A DNA stretch of 64,000 bases from assembly GCA_944739405.2 (NCBI GenBank), contig OX123186.2, positions 86,903,034 through 86,967,033 on the forward strand, written 5' to 3'. This DNA is from Euclidia mi. Lineage: Eukaryota > Arthropoda > Insecta > Lepidoptera > Erebidae. The notes under the pieces are model-generated. The model was not told the DNA's origin. It ran no database searches and was given only the letters and a program-made list of their open reading frames with translations. A program made the translations under genes and the position numbers. This document shows positions 20,560-31,214 of this stretch, piece by piece (positions within the stretch are counted from its first letter, which is position 1; each line of letters starts with the position of its first letter).

Positions 20560-20936
20560 CCAGCGTCAATGACTTTCAGGTCTTTGTTCAAGTTCAGCGT
20601 TTCATCGAATTTGTTGTGATACTGAAAGAAACTGATAATTTTCTTTTTGCTGCTGAATAAAGATATAGTGACGACAAACAAGTATTCAGTAACCAATGTG
20701 TATTTGAACACGAAATGAGCAGCACTAGTGGTCTCCGATCTATACATGTTGAATATTGCAAGAATCACGACGGACAGGCTGTAGACGTAACTAAGGATCA
20801 AAATGGATCTACTTATTTGAAGTAAGTAGCATCTGTTGATTCCAAATAACAGGATACCAAATATTTGAGCATTCACACACCTTTTTAACGTAATTATTTT
20901 GTTTTGTCCCAACCGGAGTAATTTTTGATGTTCTTT
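20560..20936 (-). CDS. Possible gustatory-receptor exon
   Basis: The frame is open from just after a TAA at 20937-20939 to a GTACGT donor at 20559 (minus strand), about 125 codons with no ATG at its head; an AG acceptor-like site lies at the upstream edge. The residues look like the N-terminal part of an insect chemoreceptor: GILLFGINRCYLLQ, a membrane-like stretch SILILSYVYSLSVVILAIF, a second hydrophobic stretch YTLVTEYLFVVTISLF, then a loop with FFQYHNKFDETLNLN, the F-D-x-L pattern common in Gr proteins. A receptor would have seven membrane segments; only about two are here and no later exon is visible downstream, where repeats begin. It may be an isolated exon or a pseudogene. Confidence 0.35.
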
Positions 20937-20939
20937 TTA

Positions 20940-21480
20940 GGCCTGCAGGTGTCCAATGCGATGGCCCATTTATTGGTACTTTTGAATGATGACAATTGTT
21001 ATACGTCATGACTGCTACGAAGTTGTCAAGCAAATGACTTGCTTTAACATTTATGTAATAATATTACATCAATATATTAGCTGGATCAACATAATTAAAT
21101 TGTTTTGTTGATATGTCAGCGAGAAAAACTTTCATTAGTATTGATTGACGTGAAACAAATTATTTGGAATGCTCGGACCATTTATAAAGTATTAGTAACT
21201 GTACGATGAACTAATCTTGGTGATTATTAGTAATGTAATAAAAAGTCATTTTGAACGATAGGTGTATAAACATACAGAGCTTATCAAAATTATTCTTCTA
21301 CTTACTTATGCGAAAATTGCTATGTCGGTATGTAAAGTATTTTCTACAATGGTTATTATCACAAAACTAGCTAATTCTAGTATTCTACCATATGTGGTTA
21401 AATTAGAAAGTGGACGTTAGGTTTCCAAGCAAAATGTCATGGATGCAACCGGAATAACACTGTGATGATGACGTTGATGA
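20940..21480. other. Gene-free spacer
   Basis: AT-rich, no ORF of note and no repeat boundary seen before the CA microsatellite. Confidence 0.45.
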
Positions 21481-21487
21481 AGTTAAT

Positions 21488-21489
<2 letters not shown>

Positions 21490-21559
<70 letters not shown>
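21490..21559. repeat. (CA)n microsatellite
   Basis: An uninterrupted run of about 35 CA units. ORFs spanning it on both strands (TH or VC repeats) are artefacts of the microsatellite. Confidence 0.98.
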
Positions 21560-21564
<5 letters not shown>

Positions 21565-21835
21565 GACACGTGGAGAGAATGAGTGAAGAAAGATTGACGA
21601 ATCAAATATATATGGCAGAGGTGTATGGGCAAGCCGGTTGCAGTAGACCTTGTAAGACGTTCGTGGACCAAATTGGGGACGTCTTGAAAAACGGAAAAGT
21701 CCGAAGCACCCGCAACCGGCGAGCATGTATGAAAAGAATAATGAATGTAGAGGAAGCACGTGAGGTTTGCAAGGATAGAAGCAAATGGCGAACTGATCTC
21801 TGCCTACCCCGACGGGAAAAAGGCGTGAGCATATG
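21560..21835 (+). pseudogene. RTE-type LINE, C-terminal fragment
   Basis: About 90 residues open FGHVERMSEERLTNQIY and continue through DQIGDVLKNGKV, STRNRRACMKRIMNVEEA and REVCKDRSKWRTDL. The GHVERM start is the usual post-RT tail of RTE-clade ORF2 proteins of Lepidoptera, which ends with this arginine-rich block and the frame of SAYPSGKK-type endings. No RT core is present. The fragment abuts the CA microsatellite on the left and a TA microsatellite at 21839-21862 on the right. The element whose endonuclease half lies at 57997-59049 is of the same broad type. Confidence 0.75.
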
Positions 21836-21936
21836 TATGTATATATATATATATATATATATGTTATTTTAACCTTCTCTCATAATCATATTTTACATTT
21901 CTATGTTATTTAGAAAAACAAACATAAAATATAAAA

Positions 21937-22197
21937 TAAAATTACGGGGCTCACCGGTATCGGGTGCAGGGACCAAGTTACAGGTAGTTAGGGCTCCAGA
22001 GAGAGGAACCTTCTGACGATACGAGCCGTGGCCAGCAATGCTGCCTTCTATAGAGGACTTAATCCAGCCATCTAACGCGAGCCTCTTGAGGTGATGATCG
22101 AGGCTCTTGGCAATGAGACCATTAGGTAACTGACACGACTATCGGTACAATGATCGCCGAGTCCTCATCCCACATGTCGACAATCTCGTGAGCCAAA
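21937..22197 (-). pseudogene. LINE 3' end fragment (same family as 62203-64000)
   Basis: The minus-strand sequence matches the last ~80 codons and 3' UTR of the LINE at the right edge of the window: the blocks GAGCCTCTTGAGGTGATG, GACGATTATCGGCACAAT-like and CACATGTCGACAATCTCGTG correspond to GAGCCTCTTAAGATGGTG, GACGATTATCGGCACAAT and the same CACATGTCGACAATC at 62340-62460. No open frame survives. It is a 5'-truncated insertion. Confidence 0.75.
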
Positions 22198-22419
22198 TCC
22201 AAATATTATTATTAATGTAAGACGATAATCATAAAAGATTGCCAACATCATTGCCAAGTCAATTTAAAAAAGAGCGCATTTGCTGCCTGTTGAAATTATT
22301 AAATTAATCCGAATTAATACGTAAAGGTAAAATACTTACTTAATACTTAATTCGTGGATAGTGTTCCGCAAATAAACAATAGAAGAGACAAATTATGGCA
22401 GTTTACCAATAGTACCACC
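22198..22419. other. AT-rich spacer
   Basis: Nothing recognised between two LINE-derived segments. Confidence 0.4.
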
Positions 22420-23020
22420 CCTTTGGACCTCCACCTTGTCGTGGTGGAGGGGCTTAGTAACCGTGGTTAGGTCACCCACGGTCAAAACTAAGCGAGATCC
22501 CAGGAGTGGACGCTCCGCGTGGGCTTGACGGAGACCTGCGCAGGATGCGTCCAATGGTGCGGGTGTGGGGGACAGTTCTTCTGTCCCTCGCAGTCGGGCG
22601 CGTTCGCGGGAGTAGAGGCGTGTCGGTGTTGCGTTGCCGCGCGCCCTATCTCCTGCGACCAAATGGGGGCGCACCATCGTTGCGTCGCGGAGGGGCCGCA
22701 GAGGAAGAGGAGATGCGGTGTTGCGTTGCCGTCCATCCTATCCTCTGCGGCTGCTGGGTGTTTTGGCGGCGGAGCCCAACACCTTCATCCGCTGCCAAGG
22801 GGGTTTTGTTCGGGGCCGGCCGGCCTGACCATCTGGCGGGCCAATACCCGTCGGAGGGTTGCGACGAATGCTTCGGCGATACCCGACCCTCCGACACACG
22901 GGTACATGAGAAAGTCGAGATGGTTTTTAGTGGTAACACCTCATACTCTGGCTCTCATTTCCCCAAGAGTCGGAGATCCGAAGGGATTTTCCACCTCGTA
23001 AAACAAAAATAAACAAAAAA
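22420..23020 (+). repeat. GC-rich retroelement segment with A-rich tail
   Basis: Strongly GC-rich, unlike its surroundings, beginning CTCCACCTTGTCGTGGTGGA and ending in a poly-A-like AAAACAAAAATAAACAAAAA. Overlapping ORFs on both strands (up to 168 codons) reflect GC content rather than coding; two halves even repeat each other (TGTTGCGTTGCCGCGCG and TGTTGCGTTGCCGTCCA). Best read as a non-autonomous or 5'-UTR-derived piece of a non-LTR element inserted in plus orientation. Clade unknown. Confidence 0.45.
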
Positions 23021-24480
23021 AGGTACCCAAGACCCTTAACTAGGTACTGGAACTAGAAAAAAATATATTAGGACAGTAGGATTTTTTATAACACAGGAAT
23101 TCATTTAGTATCAATCATTCTTTCATTGCATTTATTCATTCATCCTGATTGAGAAAAATTGGGGTTTATAGTTTAGCGCGAGCGAAGCCGCGGGCAAAAA
23201 CTCGTATATTAGTACAATAATTTCCTGGGATATAATATACATGAAATAGTTACAATACATTATACTGTAAATCGGTTACAATGTGTTCCATCTGTTCAAT
23301 AATTAGAAAATTATAATATTCTGTTGGCTTGCCCAGAAATATTATTCGTTGATTTTATATTTTACTGTTATATTAGCTTGCTGAATATAATCAGGTTATT
23401 TTAGTATTCAGGTGTAATATTATGATTATATTGAATTTAGTACCTATAATAGTCGTAATTTTAACAAACAATATTTCTGTGTATTTATTGATAAAATTAA
23501 GCTCTTGTTACGGGGCTCAGCAATTGTAATTTTCTCACTTATCCGAAATACAATATTGCATTTGTTTTATATAAAATCTGTTACATAAAATTAAATAATA
23601 CTTACATTTATTGTTATAAATATTATATATATAATAGATTACACTATGTTAAGTTATATTAATGTAATAAAGGCAAAAATTAATATGTTGCATTTGAGTG
23701 GTAAAACCACAGATTATGGTAAAAATATGCATAGACATTTGTTAAAGACCTGTGTTTCTTAGAGAATCAGCAATTAGACACGTCCCTTTCAGTTACCAGG
23801 TTTGAGAAAAAACATATCCTTTAATTGATATACGATGAGGTCGAAGCCACGGGAAAGAGCTAGAATGTATTTTCATAAAATGGTTCAATGCGGTGCTCCA
23901 TAGATTGCTTTAATCATTTTCATAACAAAATACATTTTTACACAAAATATTTCACATCTTTTACTAAAAAATAGCGTAGCTGTACAGCTTATTTCATAAA
24001 CATGAAACGCTGTGATTGATGACATGTATTTTGAGGCACACGCACACACGTATATGTAAAAGCACGGTCACGACTTTGGGCTCAGCAAGGGTCGAGCGAC
24101 GTCCTACAGCGTTCTATTCCACAACCACAAAGGCCACCAAGGAAAAGTCGCTACCGCACATCGCGTAACCTTTTGCTAAGGTCATGGCTTATCCGTAACC
24201 TTGACATCTGTGACGTCACAATGGGTGAGATTGATGGCCCGGAGGCGAGCTAAGATCTTAAAGAGGTTATATGTTACGCGGTTTTGTTGGGGCTTACAAA
24301 GGGATTCGGGATTATAGTCCGTAAGGTGCCGGGACAAAACTATCTTACGACTAGCCCAGAAGTCTTAAATGCGTTATTACTTTATACCCCACGGGATATG
24401 TTAGGGTTTAATTTGGCGGCAATATTAAGGGGATAGCATTTTTATGATGTCTTCTGTTCCCATAAATGACAATGTCTTTG
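23021..24480. other. Gene-free stretch with a CpG/CRE patch
   Basis: Mostly AT-rich. At 24060-24240 the base composition shifts: a perfect CRE (TGACGTCA, about 24210), an AGGTCA half site (about 24180) and its inverted relative AACCTTGACATC are clustered, with further CGACG motifs. This could be an enhancer or promoter; no ORF follows it. Rest: nothing recognised. Confidence 0.4.
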
Positions 24481-25384
24481 TATATATATATATAGACGGG
24501 AATTAACGCGAACATGCATTAGGTATTTACATACCTTATTTTGCTTGACGTTTCGAGACGGTTGCACGTCCCGTGGTTGCCCTCCTCCGGATTGAAATTT
24601 TTACGGATACCAGGTGCAACGACGAATGAAGCGACATATCAAGGGCGAAAAACATCCGGCGGTAATATAGACAACCGACCAACATGCCCTACATTAGAGG
24701 TGTTACGGATAAAATTGGAGACAAGTTAAAAAACTACTCCATTCCGACCGTATTTACACCAGGGGCCAAAGTATACAACATGGTGGGCACACCAATGGAT
24801 GTTCTACCGCTACAAACTCCAGGTGTCTATAAAATCAACTGCAGCTGCGGAAGTTCTTACGTAGGGCAAACGAAGCGGACTATCGCTGAACGTATAAAGG
24901 AGCATCGCAGCTGTAAAGAAACGTCAAATGAACAAATCGGCGATTGCGGAACATTTACTCTGTCGGGCACCAATCACTGGACTGAATTTCATCGTCCCCA
25001 AGTCCTCTCCACGGAACGCCACTTTTACCCAAGAGTTGTGCGTCAAGCGATCGAATCAGAAAACATAAAAATTTCAATCGGGAGGAGGGCTTCAAATTGT
25101 CATCGGCGTAGAATCCAGTGATTCAGCTAACAACACCCCACTTTAATGCGCAATCGGCGAATGTTCAATATACAGATACGGTTAGTGTGTTTTGCGCCGG
25201 TACTTCGAAAATCAACGACCCGGGGGTAGAAATAGAATCTTCTACCTCGCACTCGGAGACGTGACATCGCTACATCAGTCAACTTGCGACCACGAGACGT
25301 GCAACCGTCTCGAAACGTCAAGCAAAATAAGGTATGTAAATACCTAATGCATGTTCGCGTTAATTCCCGTCTATATATATATTC
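24481..25384 (+). mobile_element. Penelope-like element 2 fragment with inverted ends
   Basis: Arms of about 100 bp (24481-24580 and 25286-25384, inverted) share TTTGCTTGACGTTTCGAGAC, ACGTGCAACCGTCTCG and AATTAACGCGAACATGCATT, and both tips end in a short (TA)n run. The interior holds only the GIY-YIG part. As in PLE1, the left arm is an inverted copy of the element's own tail; its match extends to AAAAATTTCAATC..GGAGGAGGG inside the coding end. Confidence 0.8.
24684..25121 (+). CDS. PLE GIY-YIG endonuclease domain
   Basis: 145 residues, ATG to stop without interruption. Starts with the RT-GIY linker (PYIRGVTDKIGDKLKNY), then GVYKINCSCGSSYVGQTKRT with the GIY-YIG core, the catalytic-helix R and E in AERIKEHRSCK, and a C-terminal R/H-rich tail. 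It is only about half identical by eye to the PLE1 domain, so it is a different PLE family. The N-terminal RT is absent, making it a truncated fragment although the domain is intact. In complete elements this domain nicks target DNA for target-primed reverse transcription. Confidence 0.8.
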   Translation: MPYIRGVTDKIGDKLKNYSIPTVFTPGAKVYNMVGTPMDVLPLQTPGVYKINCSCGSSYVGQTKRTIAERIKEHRSCKETSNEQIGDCGTFTLSGTNHWTEFHRPQVLSTERHFYPRVVRQAIESENIKISIGRRASNCHRRRIQ

Positions 25385-25951
25385 TTAAACATGCAACCCG
25401 AGTGTTTAAAAGTTTCCAATGTCTTTGTATATTAAAGTACCTCAGCAATCACACACCAAGAACCGACGTCTCGTTTGTAATCATTGTACATACCGAGGCT
25501 GCTTGGAAGACATTTCGGAAAACATGTGAGAGGCATTCCTTTGGCGAAGCATGGGCTTATCAGCACAGCAGGGAATAGCATTACGTTTCGAGCAACAATA
25601 TCAGCCATAGTCAGTAGCGATACCGCCTAGAATGGAGTCGCTTTTTTCTGCAAAGAAGTGATGCGGATAAGTAATAACTGAGAGAGCGATCATTGTTTCT
25701 TCGCTATCACGGTGGACATAAAGGACGTAGAAAGAGAGCTTAATTGGTCTCCACCCTTTTTGAAATATGACCTGCGGGTTAATAGCTTAAGGAAGTCTAT
25801 TACCAGGTCAGCGTTAGGGCCGAGATAGCGTAGTGTCCGCTCCTGCCTCCTGAGAGGAAAGGCGGCTATTGAAATCTAGGTCGCTCTCCGATTCGGGACT
25901 CATTTCAAAGTACATATTGGTCAGAGCTTGTCAGGGGAGCGGTGACTGCTT
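25385..25951. other. Spacer before the LTR element
   Basis: No gene recognised. It includes a GC-richer stretch (25800-25950) directly outside the left LTR. No target duplication is visible against the right flank. Confidence 0.45.
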
Positions 25952-26084
25952 TGTACGGTAGGGGTCGAGTAATCAGAATAAAACAATAGGACTGCTGAGA
26001 ATATACTGCGTTTATTATAATAATGTGCATGGTTATATAGGATTACACAAAGAGTATAGAATATAATAGAGAGGGGACCTTACA
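25952..26084 (-). repeat. 3' LTR of the gypsy element
   Basis: 133 bp, TG...CA bounded, carrying TGCGTTTATTATAATAATGT. It follows the polypurine tract on the minus strand. Differs from the other LTR at three sites. Confidence 0.92.
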
Positions 26085-26193
26085 CCTTCCCCCTTAGAAA
26101 GGTTAAATATTATAAGAAGAATACAATTTTTTGTGATTATATATTTATGTGTAATAATAAAAATAGGTATAAAGATTAATATGTAACTTAATT

Positions 26194-27447
26194 CTAAGTA
26201 GAGTAATATAATTTAGTGCGATTTTTATGGATTATATCAATCTTGTTATTTTTTATAATTTCCACATTCGGTGATATATCTCTGACAACCACATACGGTC
26301 CAGAGTATATACTATCTAATTTACTACCTGTTTCATTCTTAACTAAAATCAAATCATTAGCATTATACGTTACAGGTCTCTTGTTTTCATCATATTTTTG
26401 TTTTCTGTGCATTTTACTATTGAGCAAATTGTCTCTAGCCTCCTTTTGTGCCATTTGCAAACGAAATTTAAGTTGAAGGGGATAATTATCATAATTATAC
26501 AATGGTTCGACAATATTACATAAATTACTAGGTAGAGAGCATTTTTCCCAAAAACCAGCACGTACGGGGTGAATTTGGTTTCACTATGAACCGAAGTGTT
26601 GTATGAAAGACACCAAAATGGTAGCCATTTGCTCCACATTTCGGGATGGTTATCACATTGTATACGAAGATATGAAACAAGATGCCTGTGTGAATTCTCT
26701 AATGCGCCAATAGATTGGTGGTGATACGCAGACGAGTTTATTTTGTTAATGTGTAATAGTTTGCATACCTCGTTCATCGTAGAGGACATAAACTCGGTAC
26801 CTCTGTCTGTTGCTATTGCTTGTGGGATTCCGTACCGTAAAATGAAGTTGTTAACAAAACATTCAGCTACTTCAACCGTACTATTAGAAGTCAGTGGATA
26901 GACTTTGACAAATTTTGATAATTCGCACTGTAGCGTTAATATGTAAGAGTGATTATTTTCATCGCGATCTAACGGTCCAACAATATCTAAGTAGATTTTT
27001 TCAAATGCATTATTTGCTGTTGATGTAATAACCATGGGCTCCCTTATTGGTATAGAATGTTTATTCCTTTGACACCCATCGCATCGTTTTACAAATTGTA
27101 CGACGTCTCTTGCTAAGCCTGGCCAAAAATAATATTTTTTTATATTGTTCAACATTCGTCTCATACCCGCGTGGCCACTTGTGGGCAAGAGATGAAAGTC
27201 GTTCAATATCACTCTTTGGTCGTCTTTATTATCTATTCTAGTGCCGTTTTGTAATACATATAAACGAGGAATAGTTATACTTTTGTACCCTTTCAACTCT
27301 TGCAATAACTTTCGTATAAAAATACCATTCGCACTACTGACAATGAAGTATAGTTCCTTAATACCTATCTGTCTACAAGACATATCAAGTTCTCTCACAA
27401 ATTCGGCTGGCGTAATTTGTGATGGAGAGTCCTTGTACTTTATATAA
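26194..27447 (-). pseudogene. Gypsy integrase, frameshifted
   Basis: Zinc-binding HHCC region: GHAGMRRMLNNIKKYYFWPG followed by CDGCQRNKHS. Catalytic core: YLDIVGPLD (first D), ATDRGTEFMS (second D) and SIGALENSHR (E), all three acids present. The main frame runs 27398-26370; near 26515 a one-base shift moves the reading to a second frame (26502-26194), which supplies the C-terminal DNA-binding tail (NANDLILVKNETGSKLD, YSGPYVVVRDI). A further stop or shift near 27450 separates it from RNase H. The enzyme would insert the reverse-transcribed copy into the genome; this one is broken but catalytically complete at the motif level. Confidence 0.85.
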
Positions 27448-27544
27448 ATTGTTTTATTTTACGGAATATAGCAAAACGTAGCGCTTTCGTAACTAATATT
27501 ATTTGTTTTGCGCAAATTACGTAACTTATTTTCTTCAATAAATA

Positions 27545-28935
27545 CTAGCTCTGTAGAATCCTTTGGAGTAATATGCGTCTCCACAACTTTCGGTTGATCA
27601 GACCAAATCTAGAGGTTTGTTTTCGTTTTTGCGCCCGTGTCATGACACTCATTATATTGTTGTTTACTTCTTTTAAATCCTTTATGTCTACACTGATACG
27701 CGACAAGGCATCTGCAGCTGCGTTGTCTGTACCTTTTATGTATTCTACGGTGAAGTTATATTCTTCTAGTAGAAGTCTAAATTTCATTAGTCTACTAGAG
27801 GGGTCTTTCATTGTAAATAAATAAACTAACGGTCTATGATCCGTTTGTATTTTAAATGGCCTACCATATAAATAGGGGCGAAAATGTTTTATTGACCAAA
27901 CGATTACCAACAATTCCTTCTCGATAGTAGGGTAATTTTTCTCGGCCTTATTCAAATTTCTGCTAGCGAAGGATATTGGCTTAAGGTCTTTATTACATAG
28001 AACTGCGCCTATTGCATAGTTAGATGCATCTGTTTGCACAACAAACTGATTTTGCTCTGAAAAGTCGGGGTATTGCAAGACAGGTGGTGAAATAATACAA
28101 GCTTTTACGTCTTCGAATGCTTTCTGACATGCGTTATTCCATAGAAAAGGAACATTTTTTTTAAACAAATTAAATAATGGTGAAGCCAATTTTGCAAAAT
28201 TAGGGACAAATTTTCTATAGTAATTGACAAATGCGGTAAACCTTTTTAGCTCGTCAAGGTTTTTCGGAGAGGGGTAATTTTTTACAATATCTATTTTTGA
28301 TGGATCTGGCAAAATTCCATTACCAGACACAACATGGCCTAAATAAACAATTTGCTTTTTCAAAAAATCACATTTTTCTGGATTTAATTTAAGGTTAACT
28401 TTTCGCAAGCGCTCAAAAACATCCTGTAGGTTTTTATTGTACGTGTTCAAGGAATTTCCAAAAATTATTAGGCCATCTAAATAAATGAAGCATTTTTCAA
28501 ATGTAAGACCGGCCATAGCCATGTTCATCATGCGCGAGAAAGATCCTGGACTTGTTTTTAAACCCATAGGCATACGCACCATTTGGTACTGTCCAGAGCA
28601 AAATGTAGTATATTTTCTACTGTCTTTGTCTAATTCAACATTATGAAATCCATTATATAAATCTAAATGTGTAAAATATATACTTCCTGACAGTGCATCT
28701 AATATTTCGGACATATTCGGTAAAGGATATTTGTCATACTCAATTAAATTGTTTAATTTTCGGTAGTCAATAACCAACCTAAATTTCTTTTGACCACTAC
28801 TGTCCATTTTTTTCGGTACTAATAATAATAGGCTGGACCAGCTACTATTACACCTTTCTATAATATTATCATCTAGCAATTTATTTATTTGACTTTATTT
28901 CGTTTTGCTGCGAGTATGGCAACCGGTAAGGTTTT
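27545..28935 (-). pseudogene. Gypsy reverse transcriptase and RNase H, catalytic D lost
   Basis: 444 readable residues (27545-28879). RT motifs in order: LLVPKKMD, FRLVIDYRKLN, FTHLDLYNGFHNVE (catalytic D), MPMGLKTSPGSF, then FIYLDGLIIFG where the family has YLDD: the second catalytic aspartate is glycine (GGC codon at about 28470), which should abolish polymerisation. RNase H follows: VVQTDASNYAIGAVL, RNLNKAEKNYPTIEKE, KIQTDHRPLV and GTDNAAADALSR, with its D-E-D-D residues visible. A frameshift near 28895 separates it from the upstream linker. RT copies RNA to DNA and RNase H degrades the template. Confidence 0.9.
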
Positions 28936-28956
28936 GTAAACACTGGGCTAGTTTTT

Positions 28957-29436
28957 TTATTTTAATGTAATAGTATGTTTATAAATATCTGTAGTCAATA
29001 ACTTATCACCCGGTAAATAAAAAATATCTGCATATTTGGCACATACATTTTCAATTGAAGTTTGCTCTTCGTCATTTAAATGTTTTAAATTTAATTGTGA
29101 AAATAATTGCTTTACTCTTTTGGCGTTCTTATCGACTGTATCAAATGAACATATCGTGTAATCAGCTAACTTATGAATAGTCGGCTCAATATTATTCAAA
29201 GTCACTGTATTTTCGGTTGTATTTAGGATATTAATTGGGAGAAAACCATCACACGGAGTAGCTATGGAATTTGCTAAGAAAACGCCATCATCTAACTCTT
29301 TACAACAAACAACGCATTGCTCAGTTAAGTCTGTTTTAATGTAATGTATTTGTTCACATCTAGGTGCTATTACATATGCATCTTTGTCCTTACGCGCAAA
29401 AGGCAACGTAAGCATAGTATCCATACTCGGCCACAA
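28957..29436 (-). pseudogene. Gypsy pol linker between protease and RT
   Basis: 159 residues without catalytic motifs, ending AKYADIFYLPGDKLLTTDIY, the characteristic segment just before Ty3/Gypsy RT (F-x-L-P-G-D). The middle part (VFLANSIATPCDGFLPINIL) is the usual post-protease spacer. The frame is broken on both sides (stop near 29542 and shift near 28895), so it is a readable section of one decayed pol and not a separate gene. Confidence 0.75.
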
Positions 29437-29541
29437 AACTAAATTATTATTTTTAAAATCAATTACTGCGTTACATTTATTTAAAAAATCCTGTCCGATA
29501 ATACCATGCGTCCTACAGGAAAGATTATCGTAGTGTAATTG

Positions 29542-29820
29542 TTAATATGTGTATCCAATTGCTTGGACTTTGCCTCCTATTCCGTTAATAATAATCTTCT
29601 CATTATGGATCGGAAGATTTTGCTCAAGCGCATGTTTATATTTTAGCGCTGAAATAGTAGCACCCGTATCAATTAACCAATAATGTGAGATATTATGTAT
29701 GAATAAATTCACCCAACAATCACTGTTACATGCTAAAATATTAAAGTTACTATAGTTATTCACGAAAAAGCTTGTTTTCTGTGGCAGGAATATCCGAATT
29801 ATTTTTATTTGAATCTTCAC
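29542..29820 (-). pseudogene. Gypsy aspartic protease
   Basis: 92 residues with the retroviral-type active site WLIDTGATISALKYKHAL, followed by IINGIGGKVQAIGYTY, which holds the flap-like glycines. The frame overlaps the end of gag by 65 nt in another reading frame, as expected for a -1 frameshift gag-pol junction; an A-rich AGAAAACA lies in the overlap. The frame then ends in TAA at 29542, short of the family length. The protease would process the Gag-Pol precursor. Confidence 0.8.
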
Positions 29821-30646
29821 TATTCACTACTCGTATACGTTCGTTATGTATCCACTGATTTCCACGTTTATTATTATTGTACCTACCTCTGGATGGCCAC
29901 GGTCTCCGGGTAGACATATTTCTTGAAGACTGCGAATGGCCTCTGTATGCTTGACCTTGATGACCAGAAGCACGATTTAAAAAAACCTTGGTACACCTGG
30001 TAAAACCTGGTCTATTACCACGATGAAATTGGCCTCTTCTTGAAAAGGAAAATGGTCTAGAACAATTATTTTGGTACATACTCATGAGGTCACCTGATGT
30101 AGAAGTCGACTCAGGCTCCTCCTCTTTGGCAGCCTGTATTGCGTCTTTCAAGGACGTGTAGTTCCTAGCTGAAATAACTGTGCTGAGCCTACGGTTACGT
30201 AATCCATCTGCGAATTTTTTTATGGCGTATTTTTCATTGACGGGTTTCAAAAGATTATAATTATCTGAGTTACCGTTGGATTGCGCAATCGTAAGTTCAA
30301 CAAACAACTCTGATATTTTTTTTCCATAGTCCTGAATATTTAAATCATTTTGTCTAATACGCTGCAATTTGTCTTGAAGAGCAGGGGCAGATTTTTCAGG
30401 CAAAAGCTCCGTTCGCATATCCTTTATTAAATCAGTAATATTCGAATAATTTGTATTTAACTTTAGTTTGGCATCTTGAGACAATCTACTCTTAAGTATA
30501 AACTGGATCAATTGAGTTTTACAATCATCATTTTTAAGTACAGATGCGTAATATTCTATGTTATCTATTAATTGCTTTGTATTCAATTCGTCATCGGTCA
30601 TTTGAGGTAACAAAGACAAAGCAGTTTTCAAATTGAATGATTCCAT
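29756..30646 (-). CDS. Gypsy Gag-like protein
   Basis: 296 residues, ATG to stop without interruption. The N-terminal two thirds are charged and helical (SLLPQMTDDELNTKQLI, IRQNDLNIQDYGKKISELFV), typical of insect gypsy capsids. The C-terminus is rich in R, G, S and N (RRGQFHRGNRPGF, RRPWPSRGRYNNNKRGN) with no CCHC zinc knuckle; basic RG tails replace knuckles in several insect gypsy groups. It would form the particle around the element RNA. Ends ENKLFRE and overlaps the protease frame. It is intact, unlike pol. Confidence 0.85.
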   Translation of the reverse strand: MESFNLKTALSLLPQMTDDELNTKQLIDNIEYYASVLKNDDCKTQLIQFILKSRLSQDAKLKLNTNYSNITDLIKDMRTELLPEKSAPALQDKLQRIRQNDLNIQDYGKKISELFVELTIAQSNGNSDNYNLLKPVNEKYAIKKFADGLRNRRLSTVISARNYTSLKDAIQAAKEEEPESTSTSGDLMSMYQNNCSRPFSFSRRGQFHRGNRPGFTRCTKVFLNRASGHQGQAYRGHSQSSRNMSTRRPWPSRGRYNNNKRGNQWIHNERIRVVNSEDSNKNNSDIPATENKLFRE

Positions 30647-31214
30647 ATTTGAAATAGTTTTTAAACTACAATCCGATTAAGTTTGTTCTTGTGAACACAA
30701 TTGCTTTATTTCAGCGTATAATAATTTGAAATCAGAAGACAACTTGGTCCCTAAATTGGCGTCAGTAGAAGTATATTTTCCTTTCGTAATATCTGAATTT
30801 ATTTTATTTAATATTAATGTATATTTATCATATAACTTACTTGCTTATTTCCACTTTTCTACTAAAATATTCCCATGACGCCTATTAGGACCAATTTTAC
30901 TTAAATATTGTCTAACAGCCTTTAAGCTTTGATATAAATCGTTTAAAGTTTGAAACATCACTTACCAATAAGTATCAGCACGTATTATTATTTGACACAT
31001 ATTTTTATTAGATATTATAATCATCATTATTTATTAAAGATATTATTAATGCTTTAACTAGACTTAATTTTATGAACGTATCTTAACTTACAACATACTT
31101 TGTTCATTGTCCGACGCTCCCAACGATTCCTGTACCGTATAATTGACGCACGGATAATATTTTGAAAATTACCTTGTTATAAATTTTATAACGCGCACTC
31201 ACATTTTTTGTTGT

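Noticed and set aside
21462..21872. 136-residue ORF with a long TH repeat
   Set aside because: The N-terminal half is translation of the CA microsatellite; only the C-terminal part is a LINE remnant.
22393..23012. Overlapping ORFs of up to 168 residues on both strands
   Set aside because: GC-rich retroelement segment; several frames are open at once and none resembles a known protein.
26085..26193. Envelope gene of the gypsy element
   Set aside because: Only about 110 bp separate the integrase end from the 3' LTR; no room for an env ORF.
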